In this document: one piece after another, positions 20,571 through 28,439 of the stretch
How the letters are laid out: each line of letters opens with the position of its first letter
How positions within the stretch are numbered: the stretch's first letter is position 1
Source of the DNA: Thermoplasmatales archaeon I-plasma
Lineage (GTDB): Archaea > Thermoplasmatota > Thermoplasmata > Thermoplasmatales > GCA-001856825
Assembly: GCA_001856825.1 (NCBI GenBank)
Contig: ATMD01000004.1
Location: 255,919 to 319,918, forward strand
Reading direction: 5' to 3'
Length of the DNA stretch: 64,000 nucleotides
Notes under the pieces: generated by a model
Seen by the model: the letters and a program-made list of their open reading frames with translations, nothing else
Told to the model about the DNA's origin: nothing
Databases searched by the model: none
Translations under genes and position numbers: made by a program

Positions 20571-20768
20571 ATGATAGGAAGCCCTACAGACTGGATAATA
20601 TTGATAGTGGTTGTTCTGCTGGTACTTGGCGGGACAAAGAAGATCCCAGAAATGGCCAAAGCTATGGGACGGGCAATGGGCGAATTCAGAAAGGGTAGAA
20701 TGGAAGTCGAAAAGGAAATAAACGAGGCATTAAAGACCGACAACGCACCACAGGCACCGCAGAAATAA
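20571..20768 (+). CDS. tatA: Twin-arginine translocase subunit TatA/E
   Basis: Small pore-forming subunit of the Tat system, which exports folded proteins. One N-terminal transmembrane helix (DWIILIVVVLLVLGG) is followed by the amphipathic helix KKIPEMAKAMGRAMGEFRKG and an acidic tail, the standard TatA layout. Three in-frame ATGs (20559, 20565, 20571) are possible. The third is favoured because TTAATATA at 20541-20548 is about 26 nt before it. TatC is encoded about 1.2 kb downstream on the other strand. Confidence 0.9.
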   Translation: MIGSPTDWIILIVVVLLVLGGTKKIPEMAKAMGRAMGEFRKGRMEVEKEINEALKTDNAPQAPQK

Positions 20769-20849
20769 GGCCAGACTTGGACCAGAAAATAATCTTCGAT
20801 AATTAAGCAAGGTTAGAATTATCTGAGAAAAGTTATTTTGGTAACTTTT

Positions 20850-21518
20850 TCACTTGCAGCCTTCGCACCATAGATAAAAATCCAGGAAATCTATCTGTTC
20901 CTGCAGAAGGATTTTTTCAAAATCAGGGAACCTATTCTTCCTCGCTCGGTGATAAGTTATCTTCTGAAGGCCCTTTACCTTTTCAAAGACTTCCTGCATC
21001 ATGGCATCTTTTCCAGCTTCTATCCCTTTCACTTTCATTGAATCACCCTGAAGGGCCACCCTTTCAGGTATGGTGGAGCTACCCATGAGCATGACAGGTT
21101 CTTCTTTGTCCAATACGATCTTGCTGTTTTCAGAATGGAAAACCTCGTCCCCAAGCAACGCAAGTGAAAGACCGTTATTAGTAGCCGTTCCATTGATTGC
21201 GGTGAATATTGGCTTTTCAAGCGCAATCCAGAAAAGGACAAAGCTCTTGACCCTGTTATAATAATCCCTTAGGTCAGCATAGGTCCTGCTCTCAGGTATC
21301 TTTATCCCCCTTGAAAAGATATAATTAGACCCAGTAATCAATATAGATGAAACTTTGTCGTCCATAGCAGCTATCGAGAAAACGCGAATCATTTCTTCCA
21401 GCAGGGCATTTTCAATGTACCCGGGAGATAAAATGGTGACCACACCAACTGATTCTTCCCTCCAGAACGATATCTTGTGAAAGCCTTCAACAGTTGGTGC
21501 TGAAGAAGTTTGAGCCAT
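20850..21518 (-). CDS. Crotonase-fold protein (enoyl-CoA hydratase/isomerase family)
   Basis: A crotonase superfamily protein of about 222 aa, short for the family (usually about 260). The fold signature is seen in LITGSNYIFSRGIKI and INGTATNNGLSLALLGDEVFHSENSKIV. The usual hydratase glutamates are not obvious, so the reaction cannot be assigned. The C-terminus ends in YLWCEGCK with two cysteines. The start is the ATG at 21518, preceded by GGTGAT; an in-frame TTG two codons upstream is less likely. Confidence 0.72.
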   Translation of the reverse strand: MAQTSSAPTVEGFHKISFWREESVGVVTILSPGYIENALLEEMIRVFSIAAMDDKVSSILITGSNYIFSRGIKIPESRTYADLRDYYNRVKSFVLFWIALEKPIFTAINGTATNNGLSLALLGDEVFHSENSKIVLDKEEPVMLMGSSTIPERVALQGDSMKVKGIEAGKDAMMQEVFEKVKGLQKITYHRARKNRFPDFEKILLQEQIDFLDFYLWCEGCK

Positions 21519-21630
21519 TTTCAATCACCTATCATTATTCACATCCATATATTTCAAAACTAAAACTTTTGTATTCATTGAGATGGTCAGACTTAAGGAG
21601 ATTCCTTTTTTCGTTGTAATTCTTTTGTAA

Positions 21631-21975
21631 TTACATGAAATATTCTTTTGTGGATGCATACATGGCGTCGACACAGCGCAACAAGCTATAGGAGATTATA
21701 CAGGAGATACGAGACCATCCCACGTTATCCCTATAATAAAGGGAAGGTCTAACCGGATGGGGCTTGCATTCATTAAATCATATAAAGAAAAAACAGGTGG
21801 CACAAGCAGCTACCGTTCGGTTTACCAGTATGCATCCCAAAGTGAATGGTTGGATGATCCACTGCCCTGAAAATGGCTAAGCATCTACAGGGATGTCAAC
21901 GCACGAATCAACCTGTCTGCCGAGGCTGAGAAGCAGTCAAGAGATGTGGAACTGATGGCAGGAGCTCAAATTTAA
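21631..21975 (+). pseudogene. Decayed coding remnant of unknown family
   Basis: A plus-strand frame of about 115 codons reads like protein (phrases GDTRPSHVIPIIKGR, LAFIKSYKEKTG and SVYQYASQSEW, then VNARINLSAEAEKQSRDVELM). It is broken by an in-frame TGA at 21868-21870 and has no good start codon. It looks like the tail of an old gene whose 5' part is gone. The middle faintly recalls ABC-transporter solute-binding proteins, but I cannot assign a family. It fills most of the gap between the crotonase gene and tatC. Confidence 0.4.
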
Positions 21976-22010
21976 AAAGAACATTGATAGAGCCAATTCT
22001 TTAAATTTAC

Positions 22011-22841
22011 CTAAGTTGAAGTAGTTTTTTCCTCTACCTGATATTTCCTCTTCACCACCCACCTTGCAAGGAGTGCCCCCGAGAAGTAGAGTGCAATGAT
22101 GATCAATGCTATAGTTACCTCCATTATTCCACCCGTTGCACCTGGTGATATGAGGAGCGCAACGAAGAAAGCTCCAATTATTGCATACCTCCAATTCCTA
22201 AGCCAGGTCGAGGGAGGGACTATTCCTAGGTAGGAAAGGGAGAAAACAATTATTGGCGTTTCGAATATTGCCCCCATTCCCGCCGTTATCAAGACTACTA
22301 TAGAAACGAACTGGAGTATCCCTAGCGTCGGAAGAACGCCGACATCAAGTGCAAACGCATAGATAACATGGAACAGAACAGGTATTATGATCTTGAGAGC
22401 AAACATCACACCTATAATGAACAGTATCAATATCGGAATTATCGAAAAAGTGACTACCTTCCTCTCCTTCGGGTACAGGGCAGACTTTGCAAATCCTATA
22501 AGCTGGAATGCAAGAATCGGGATTATTATTGATACGGCTACAGAAAGGGATATGTAGACTACGCTCACGACTATATCGAAAGGTGCGACGTTTATCAGAA
22601 CCATCTTCGGCGGTACAAGCCCCTTCTCCATTAGTTCTAGCAGCACTACACCAAAACTGTGGTAGAAAGATGGTGTGACAAAGAATAAGGAGTAGCCGCT
22701 AACCTTGAATTTAAAAGGACCGAGAAGGAATATTCCGAAAAAAACAACGATGAATAGTAAAATCGTACCACGTAATCTCCTTGCCAGTTCATCTAGATAA
22801 TCGAACAGCTTTCCCCCAAGAATTCCTCTATCCTGGCTCAT
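22011..22841 (-). CDS. tatC: Twin-arginine translocase subunit TatC
   Basis: Core receptor of the Tat export pathway (276 aa) with six predicted transmembrane helices. The N-terminal cytoplasmic segment has FDYLDELARRLRG, the family's 'HLxELRxRL' region, though the usual His is Tyr here. The motifs FQLIGFAKSALYPKERK, GAIFETPIIVFSLSYLGIV and the C-terminal ALLISPGATGG follow TatC order. AAGGAAAA precedes the ATG. It is divergent from pyrF. Confidence 0.9.
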   Translation of the reverse strand: MSQDRGILGGKLFDYLDELARRLRGTILLFIVVFFGIFLLGPFKFKVSGYSLFFVTPSFYHSFGVVLLELMEKGLVPPKMVLINVAPFDIVVSVVYISLSVAVSIIIPILAFQLIGFAKSALYPKERKVVTFSIIPILILFIIGVMFALKIIIPVLFHVIYAFALDVGVLPTLGILQFVSIVVLITAGMGAIFETPIIVFSLSYLGIVPPSTWLRNWRYAIIGAFFVALLISPGATGGIMEVTIALIIIALYFSGALLARWVVKRKYQVEEKTTST

Positions 22842-22964
22842 ATTTTCCTTTCTTATGAGGACATTTAATACTCCTAAAATAGTTATCGCCTTGCAGGCTT
22901 AATAGAAATCGGTTGGCCGCAATCGCTAGGACAATATTTTATTCTGAATTAGCATAACTGAGAG

Positions 22965-23582
22965 ATGGAAAGCAACATTATCCTTGCCCTAGATATTGAG
23001 GCAAAGGAAAAAGCCCTGGAAGTGGCTGAGGAAGTAAAGGACTACGTCAAGGCGTTCAAGGTTGGTTATCCTCTGATCCTTGGCAATGGGATTGGTATTG
23101 TAGATGAAATTGCAAGTTTAGGTGAGGTCATAGTTGACCTCAAAATAGCGGACATCCCTGATGTGTCAAAGAGCATTGCGAAAATTGCTACTTCCCACGG
23201 AGCAAGGGGAATTATAGTACACGGGTTCGTAGGTAGGGATGTCGTTAGGGATGTCAGAAGGGAGTCTAATGACCTGTACGTTGTCGCGGAGATGTCACAT
23301 CCGGGAAACGCTGAATTCATTTCCGGGGTATCCGAGAAGATTGCCCTTATGGCAAAGGAGGAGGGAGCAGATGGGATAGTAGCGCCGGCAACGCATCCAG
23401 AACGAATAAGGGCATTAAAAGAAGTTTCCGGCTTAAAAGTACTGTCTCCTGGAGTTGGGACTCAAGGGGGGAGCTACAAAGAGGCCCTTGAAAGCGGGGC
23501 AGATTACCTGATCATAGGAAGGAGCATCACCATGTCTTCAAGCCCAACACAAAAGATTAAAGAACTGCTGGCGCAGAGGTGA
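22965..23582 (+). CDS. pyrF: Orotidine 5'-phosphate decarboxylase
   Basis: Last step of UMP synthesis, a TIM-barrel enzyme of 205 aa in the archaeal size range. N-terminal ALDIEAKEKAL, the catalytic array VDLKIADIPD near residue 57, IVHGFVG, and phosphate-binding SPGVGTQGG and IIGRSI are all in place. An AT-rich TATTTTATTC about 30 nt upstream is a likely TATA box. It overlaps the aconitase-X gene by four bases. Confidence 0.95.
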   Translation: MESNIILALDIEAKEKALEVAEEVKDYVKAFKVGYPLILGNGIGIVDEIASLGEVIVDLKIADIPDVSKSIAKIATSHGARGIIVHGFVGRDVVRDVRRESNDLYVVAEMSHPGNAEFISGVSEKIALMAKEEGADGIVAPATHPERIRALKEVSGLKVLSPGVGTQGGSYKEALESGADYLIIGRSITMSSSPTQKIKELLAQR

Positions 23583-24760
23583 CACAAGTGCAACTCACGA
23601 AGGAAGAGGAGAATATATTCAACGGAGAGCTGGGGGAAGCGCCCAAAATAGCGATCAGATTGCTAAATTCACTCGGAGAGCTTGGAGGAGCAGATAGACT
23701 GATACCGATCAAGTCTGCGCACATCTCTGGAGTATCTTACAAGAATGTGGGGGAGGGTGGAATACAGTTCCTCAGGAAAATATCTCATAAGGTCTCTGTT
23801 CCTACTTCCCTGAATCCCCTCGGATTCGACATTGAAAATGGGGGACCGGTAGACATCGATGCCAATTTCCACAGTAAACAGATGGAGATAGTGAAAATAT
23901 ACCAGGAGATGGGGGTAATGGACAGCTTCACCTGTACCCCATACTACTATTATAATGAACCCACCTTCGGAGACCATCTTTCCTGGGCTGAAAGTTCTGC
24001 TATAATTTACGTGAATTCCCTTATCGGTGCCAGGACGAACAGGGAAAGTGGCCCGTCTGCTCTGGCATCTGCAATAATCGGTAAAACACCTAATCACGGC
24101 CTTCATACCGACGAAGGCAGGAAGGCGACGGTAATAGTGAAAGTGGAAGAACCTCTAGACTATACCAAATTTGCTGCCCTGGGTCTATTCCTGGGACCTA
24201 AATTGAACAAGAAGATCCCCCTTGTGAAAGGGCAGAGAAACGCGAAGTCAATAGAATTGAAGGCATTTTCTGCAGCACTGTCCGCAACTTCTTCGATTCC
24301 TATGTTTCATGTGGAGGGAGTGACAAAGGAGACCGGACTGGTTGCCGATTCGGCAGAAATAATGGAAGTGACCAAGGAAGACATATCTGATACCATAAGC
24401 AAAAATTCAACTCAGCAGGAGCCTGAGCTCATAGCCATTGGATGCCCCCATCTCTCGTCAGAAGAGCTTACCTATATTGCCGGACTTGTAAAAGGAAAGA
24501 AAAAGATAGGACCTGACTTGTTTCTCTTCACTTCGAGAGAAGTAAAGGCAAATTCTTCCGAAGCTGTGAGGATAATCGAGAATTTTGGAGGGAAGGTATT
24601 CGCTGATACCTGTATGGTTGTCTCCCCGTTGAGCAACAATTACAGCAGCACTGGAACCAATTCCGGGAAGGCGTCATTCTATCTTCCTCTCAAGGGTTAC
24701 GGCAACCAGAAAGTTGCATTCATGGGCATTCTTGACTTATTGAAGTGGGTGATAGCTTGA
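23579..24760 (+). CDS. Aconitase-X large subunit (phosphomevalonate dehydratase type)
   Basis: Member of the AcnX (DUF521) family, 393 aa. It carries the family pattern SYKNVGEGG, CTPYYYYNEPTFGDHLSWAES, YVNSLIGARTNRESGPSALA and GKTPNHGLHTDEGR. Three cysteines that can hold an iron-sulfur cluster lie in FTCTPYY, IGCPHLS and DTCMVVSP. With the DUF126 small subunit next door, the pair matches archaeal mevalonate-5-phosphate dehydratase, which makes trans-anhydromevalonate phosphate for isoprenoids. Other AcnX proteins dehydrate 3-hydroxyproline; the two-gene archaeal form argues for the former. Confidence 0.85.
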   Translation: MTQVQLTKEEENIFNGELGEAPKIAIRLLNSLGELGGADRLIPIKSAHISGVSYKNVGEGGIQFLRKISHKVSVPTSLNPLGFDIENGGPVDIDANFHSKQMEIVKIYQEMGVMDSFTCTPYYYYNEPTFGDHLSWAESSAIIYVNSLIGARTNRESGPSALASAIIGKTPNHGLHTDEGRKATVIVKVEEPLDYTKFAALGLFLGPKLNKKIPLVKGQRNAKSIELKAFSAALSATSSIPMFHVEGVTKETGLVADSAEIMEVTKEDISDTISKNSTQQEPELIAIGCPHLSSEELTYIAGLVKGKKKIGPDLFLFTSREVKANSSEAVRIIENFGGKVFADTCMVVSPLSNNYSSTGTNSGKASFYLPLKGYGNQKVAFMGILDLLKWVIA

Positions 24761-25257
24761 TAAAGGGCAGGGGTCTTTCCCCAGGAAATGCGACGTCGAG
24801 CGTCGTTGTTTGTGACCAGTACATATCACCGCTCGGGGAGATTAGCAGGGACGGACTAATCACGAGTGGCCCTTGCGAAAACGTAAACATTACCGGCAAG
24901 ATACTAGCGTTCAAGGGAGGAAGAGGGTCGACGGTAGGATCATATACTTTCCTGGAACTCAAAAGCAAGAATCTAGCACCCTCCGGACTAATAAACGAGA
25001 CAGCAGAGCAAATGGTGGTAACCGGTGCAATTATTTCTGAGATCCCGATGGTAGACATGGTACCCCTTGACATTTTCTTGCCTGGTGATAGAATATCCAT
25101 AAATGGAAACACAGGGGAAGTCATTATTGATGGGGTCAAGGAGAAGAGGGTTGCTACTGTCTATCTCATTCACAAAGGAAAAGTCCTACTCCTAAAGAGA
25201 TCAGAGAAATGCGACATCTTTCCCTGGACTATACGGTGGAATATCCGGCTATATTGA
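24757..25257 (+). CDS. Aconitase-X small subunit (DUF126) running into a broken Nudix domain
   Basis: From the TTG at 24757, which overlaps the large-subunit stop (TTGA) and is preceded by GGGTGAT, the frame encodes a complete DUF126 domain: MIKGRGLSPGNA, AFKGGRGSTVGSYTFLE and ending near GEVIID (about residue 125). The frame then continues without a start codon into the first strand of a Nudix domain (VYLIHKGKVLLLKRSEK), and a frameshift ends it at 25257. The first part should work as the swivel subunit of the dehydratase. The fusion to Nudix is unusual. Confidence 0.8.
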   Translation: MIKGRGLSPGNATSSVVVCDQYISPLGEISRDGLITSGPCENVNITGKILAFKGGRGSTVGSYTFLELKSKNLAPSGLINETAEQMVVTGAIISEIPMVDMVPLDIFLPGDRISINGNTGEVIIDGVKEKRVATVYLIHKGKVLLLKRSEKCDIFPWTIRWNIRLY

Positions 25258-25532
25258 GAAGGGAGAAACTCCGGAACAGACGGCGAGGAGGGGAGATGAT
25301 CGAAGAATGCGACGTCCACGATGCAGAAATGAAGAGGATGGGCAGGGAGATCTACCTAAGAAGTGGCGGTATGCTCTACGTCATCACTCCATTGCTGATG
25401 GAATCTAAGACCGACAGGATAAAACTGAACGAGGAAAATTCAGCATATTCATGGGTAACGGCAGATGAACTTTACAGGCATGAAACTGTCACTAAGTTCA
25501 AGGAAACTTTTGGAATGCTAACGGCCAAGTAG
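25156..25532 (+). pseudogene. Nudix hydrolase domain split by two frameshifts
   Basis: Read in three successive frames, this stretch gives a complete Nudix domain. The signature is GYIEKGETPEQTAR / REMIEECDV, which fits the Nudix box GX5EX7REUXEEXGU. Removing one C from the CCC at 25222-25224 and one G from the GGGG at 25290-25293 restores a single frame that continues the DUF126 protein to the TAG at 25532. The C-terminal part (from ILRREKLRNRR onward in the third frame) is intact. Sequencing error in short homopolymers or real decay are both possible. Substrate unknown. Confidence 0.7.
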
Positions 25533-25597
25533 GTAGGATGGCGTATGGCTCTGACGCATTCGGGGAAATCTCCCTTGGCCTAATTACCAAAATACAG

Positions 25598-25606
25598 TAT
25601 ATATAT
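25598..25606 (+). promoter_or_regulatory. TATA box for asparaginyl-tRNA synthetase
   Basis: GTATATATA is centred 25 nt upstream of the ATG at 25627, indicating a leaderless transcript. Confidence 0.65.
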
Positions 25607-25626
25607 GCAGACAAATTGAGGTCAAT

Positions 25627-26913
25627 ATGCACATTAGCGATATTCTGAACGATAATCGCGTGGGTCTTGATGTAGAAACGAGAGGGTGGGTCTACAGATC
25701 CAGGGAGTCAGGCAAACTCATATTCATGGTAATCAGAGATTCTACTGGAATCGTTCAAGTGGTGATAGAGAAGGATGTCGTTTCCCCCGAGGAATTTAGC
25801 ATGGCAAAGAAGGCGACAATAGAAAGTTCAGTTGAGATTGAGGGCAGGTGCTTTAAGGAGCAGAAGGCGGTAACAGGATATGAGATACATGCAACAAAAA
25901 TCAAGATTTACCAGATTGCGGAAAATTTCCCTATAACCAAGGACAAGAGCGACGAATTCCTGCTTGATATCAGACATTTATGGTTGAGAAGCAGGGAGAT
26001 GACCGCTGTACTAAAGATGAGGGAGACTGTCCTTGATTCAATTAGGGGTTTCATGAAGGAAAAGGGATATCACGAAGTTCAGCCTCCAATGTTTGTTGGA
26101 GGGATGGTTGAAGGGGGCTCGACCCTTTTCGAGGTACCTTATTTCGGGGAAAAGGCCTACCTGACACAATCCTCTCAGTTCTACCTCGAAGCATTCATGT
26201 ACTCGCTCGAGAACGTTTACACCATATCGCCGTCCTTCAGGGCTGAAAAGTCCAGGACAAGGAGACACGTTACCGAATTCACTCATTACGAAGCGGAGGC
26301 CGCGTGGATAGGTAATCAACAGATGATGGACCTAGAGGAGGAAATGGTTCTCTTCATAATACGTAATCTTCTTGAAACCAACAGGGAAGAACTCGATATT
26401 GTGAAGAGGGATGTTTCAAAACTGAAAGCTGTTGAAAAGCCGTTCTACAGGTACACTTACGAAAAGGTTATAGAAATCGGAAGGGAAAAAGGCCTGCAAT
26501 TAAGTGATGCAGCCGATCTTGGAGAGAAGGAAGAGAGGACAATAACTGAAGATTTCGATAAGCCCATATTCGTATACAACTTCCCTATCCAGCTTAAACC
26601 ATTCTACCATAGGCCAGACCCCGATGACCCGACGCATGTACTGAATCACGATCTCCTTGCTCCTGAAGGTTATGGAGAAGTCATAGGAGGGGGGGAAAGG
26701 ACGTGGAAGAAGGAAGAGCTAATAAGAAGGATGAAGGAAGAGAACCTGAACCCGGAAGATTACCAGTGGTATGTGGATTTGCGGAGCTTTGGAAGCGTGC
26801 CTCATTCAGGATTTGGCTTGGGGGTTGACAGACTTCTTACATGGCTTACTGGACTGGACCACATAAACAAGGTAATTCCGTTCCCAAGGACTATGAGAAG
26901 ACTGAAACCCTGA
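25627..26913 (+). CDS. asnS: Asparaginyl-tRNA synthetase
   Basis: Class IIb synthetase (428 aa). An N-terminal OB-fold anticodon-binding domain (about residues 1-105, with VETRGWVYRSRESGKLIFMVIRD) precedes the catalytic core. Motif 2 is SPSFRAEKSRTRRH near residue 200 and motif 3 is GFGLGVDRLLTWLTG near the C-terminus. LAPEGYGEVIGGGER is typical of AsnRS rather than AspRS, whose equivalent is a GGQR-type motif. It seems to be transcribed alone. Confidence 0.9.
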   Translation: MHISDILNDNRVGLDVETRGWVYRSRESGKLIFMVIRDSTGIVQVVIEKDVVSPEEFSMAKKATIESSVEIEGRCFKEQKAVTGYEIHATKIKIYQIAENFPITKDKSDEFLLDIRHLWLRSREMTAVLKMRETVLDSIRGFMKEKGYHEVQPPMFVGGMVEGGSTLFEVPYFGEKAYLTQSSQFYLEAFMYSLENVYTISPSFRAEKSRTRRHVTEFTHYEAEAAWIGNQQMMDLEEEMVLFIIRNLLETNREELDIVKRDVSKLKAVEKPFYRYTYEKVIEIGREKGLQLSDAADLGEKEERTITEDFDKPIFVYNFPIQLKPFYHRPDPDDPTHVLNHDLLAPEGYGEVIGGGERTWKKEELIRRMKEENLNPEDYQWYVDLRSFGSVPHSGFGLGVDRLLTWLTGLDHINKVIPFPRTMRRLKP

Positions 26914-27036
26914 CCACCTAGAAGTTGCAGCTTCTTCCTTCATTTCTAAGAAGAGCTTGAGATTTATATCTGGAATGGCTTCAATGTAGTCAAATTCATC
27001 TGATATAATTTTTATTCAAGCTGCATATCATCTTAT

Positions 27037-27285
27037 GTGCGTTGCGTCTTCGCGGACCTGAAGGATGTCTGCCATTACAAGTATCCAGGTTACAAGTGCA
27101 TTCAGGAGGAATGCGATATATGGGGCCAATACAATGCTCTTGAGAATGAATGCGTGTACCTTGATTCTCATGGGTGCTCTAAACTGAACCTTCTTGCTTG
27201 CAAAGGGAAAGACAATTGCGTTTTCTTCAGGGAGTATTTTGAATCACCCAATGAAATTCTCAGGATAGTTGACAAAACAAAATAA
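27037..27285 (+). CDS. Eight-cysteine small protein of unknown function
   Basis: An 82-residue protein with eight cysteines (residues 3, 12, 21, 26, 39, 47, 55 and 61) and two histidines nearby, in a pattern that could hold two zinc ions or iron-sulfur clusters. No signal peptide or membrane helix. I do not recognise the family. GTG start at 27037; GATATAATT at 27002-27010 is about 30 nt upstream. An overlapping ATG at 27035 opens only nine codons. It is followed after 20 bases by NMD3, itself a zinc protein, so a link with ribosome export/assembly factors is a guess. Confidence 0.62.
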   Translation: MRCVFADLKDVCHYKYPGYKCIQEECDIWGQYNALENECVYLDSHGCSKLNLLACKGKDNCVFFREYFESPNEILRIVDKTK

Positions 27286-27305
27286 TTTTACCCAAGTAAC
27301 AATCA

Positions 27306-28283
27306 GTGACCACGAAATGCATAGTTTGTGGCAAGGAAGTCGATAGATCTACTATCATTTGCGAAGACTGCAAGAGGGTAACCTCAGCGGACGGCTTCGT
27401 AAGGTCTATAAAAATAAAGAGGTGCCCGAATTGCGGTTCAGTCTTCCTTGGAGGCTGGACAGAAAAATCAGCAAAGGAGGATGATGTGATAACATCAGTC
27501 CTGCACGATGTTTTCAGCCTGAGGGAATCTAAATTCCAGGTATCTGGGGATGAATACAACAGAAAGGTTACTTTCAATGGGATCTCATCCCAAAATGGGG
27601 AGAATAAGGAAGGCCAGTTTTTCCTGCAAACGTCCCTTTCCACATGCCCTGTATGCACGAAGAAGCTGGGAAACTACTATGAGGCGATTATCCAGTTAAG
27701 GGGAGACAGGGGGGAAAGGCTTGATTCCATCCTAGAATTTCTGATAGGTCTTATTGAAGGATCTCCCTCAAGGGATGTTTTCCTGACAAAAATGGACAGG
27801 ATCAAGGAAGGGTACGACCTGTACCTTTCTGAAAAGCAGTACGCTCGGGGTGCTGCAAGGAAAGTCATAGATAGATTCGGAGGAACTTTAAAGGAAACGT
27901 CTCACCTTGTAGGAATGAAGAAGGGGACAGAACTTTACAGGATAACTGTTTCAATAAGGATTCCCAACTTCCAGAAGTCCGACATCCTAGAAATGAAGGA
28001 CAAACTGTACGTGGTGATGTCCATCAAGGGTGATCTGGTAACGCTTCTGAAATTTGATGGCAAATCAAGGGAAAAGTTCAAGCTCCAGGATCTCGAGGAA
28101 TACAAGGTTTACAGAAACGAGGACGATGTGAGGGAGGCGGATGTACTCTACAGACAGGGCCATACAGCTTACATACTTGATCCGTTCGACTTCAAGGAAC
28201 GGGCGGTTGTTTATTCGGATAAGTCAAACAAGGTCAGGGTCATAAAAGTTGGAGACGAAGTGCTCGCAGTACCAACCAAGTGA
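27306..28283 (+). CDS. nmd3: NMD3-family ribosome assembly protein
   Basis: Archaeal homologue of NMD3, the 60S-subunit export and maturation adaptor. The 325-aa protein begins with paired zinc-binding motifs (CIVCGKEV, CEDCKRV, RCPNCGSVFLGGW, TCPVCTKKLG). The NMD3 core follows, with DVFLTKMDRIKEGYDLYLSEKQYAR and HLVGMKKGTELYRITVSIRIP. GTG start. There is no nuclear export role in archaea; it probably acts in large-subunit maturation. Confidence 0.88.
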   Translation: MTTKCIVCGKEVDRSTIICEDCKRVTSADGFVRSIKIKRCPNCGSVFLGGWTEKSAKEDDVITSVLHDVFSLRESKFQVSGDEYNRKVTFNGISSQNGENKEGQFFLQTSLSTCPVCTKKLGNYYEAIIQLRGDRGERLDSILEFLIGLIEGSPSRDVFLTKMDRIKEGYDLYLSEKQYARGAARKVIDRFGGTLKETSHLVGMKKGTELYRITVSIRIPNFQKSDILEMKDKLYVVMSIKGDLVTLLKFDGKSREKFKLQDLEEYKVYRNEDDVREADVLYRQGHTAYILDPFDFKERAVVYSDKSNKVRVIKVGDEVLAVPTK

Positions 28284-28439
28284 GAAGAGGCAATATTTAC
28301 AATCATAGTCATAAGGTGACGTTAATAATCATGTTATTTGACTGGCTCGAATATTAATGAAACGGGATTCTCAGGCTAGATAATCAACGCTTTCTCGAAC
28401 TGCTCAAATGAAGTTATGTTCCATTTCAGATTTCTTTTC

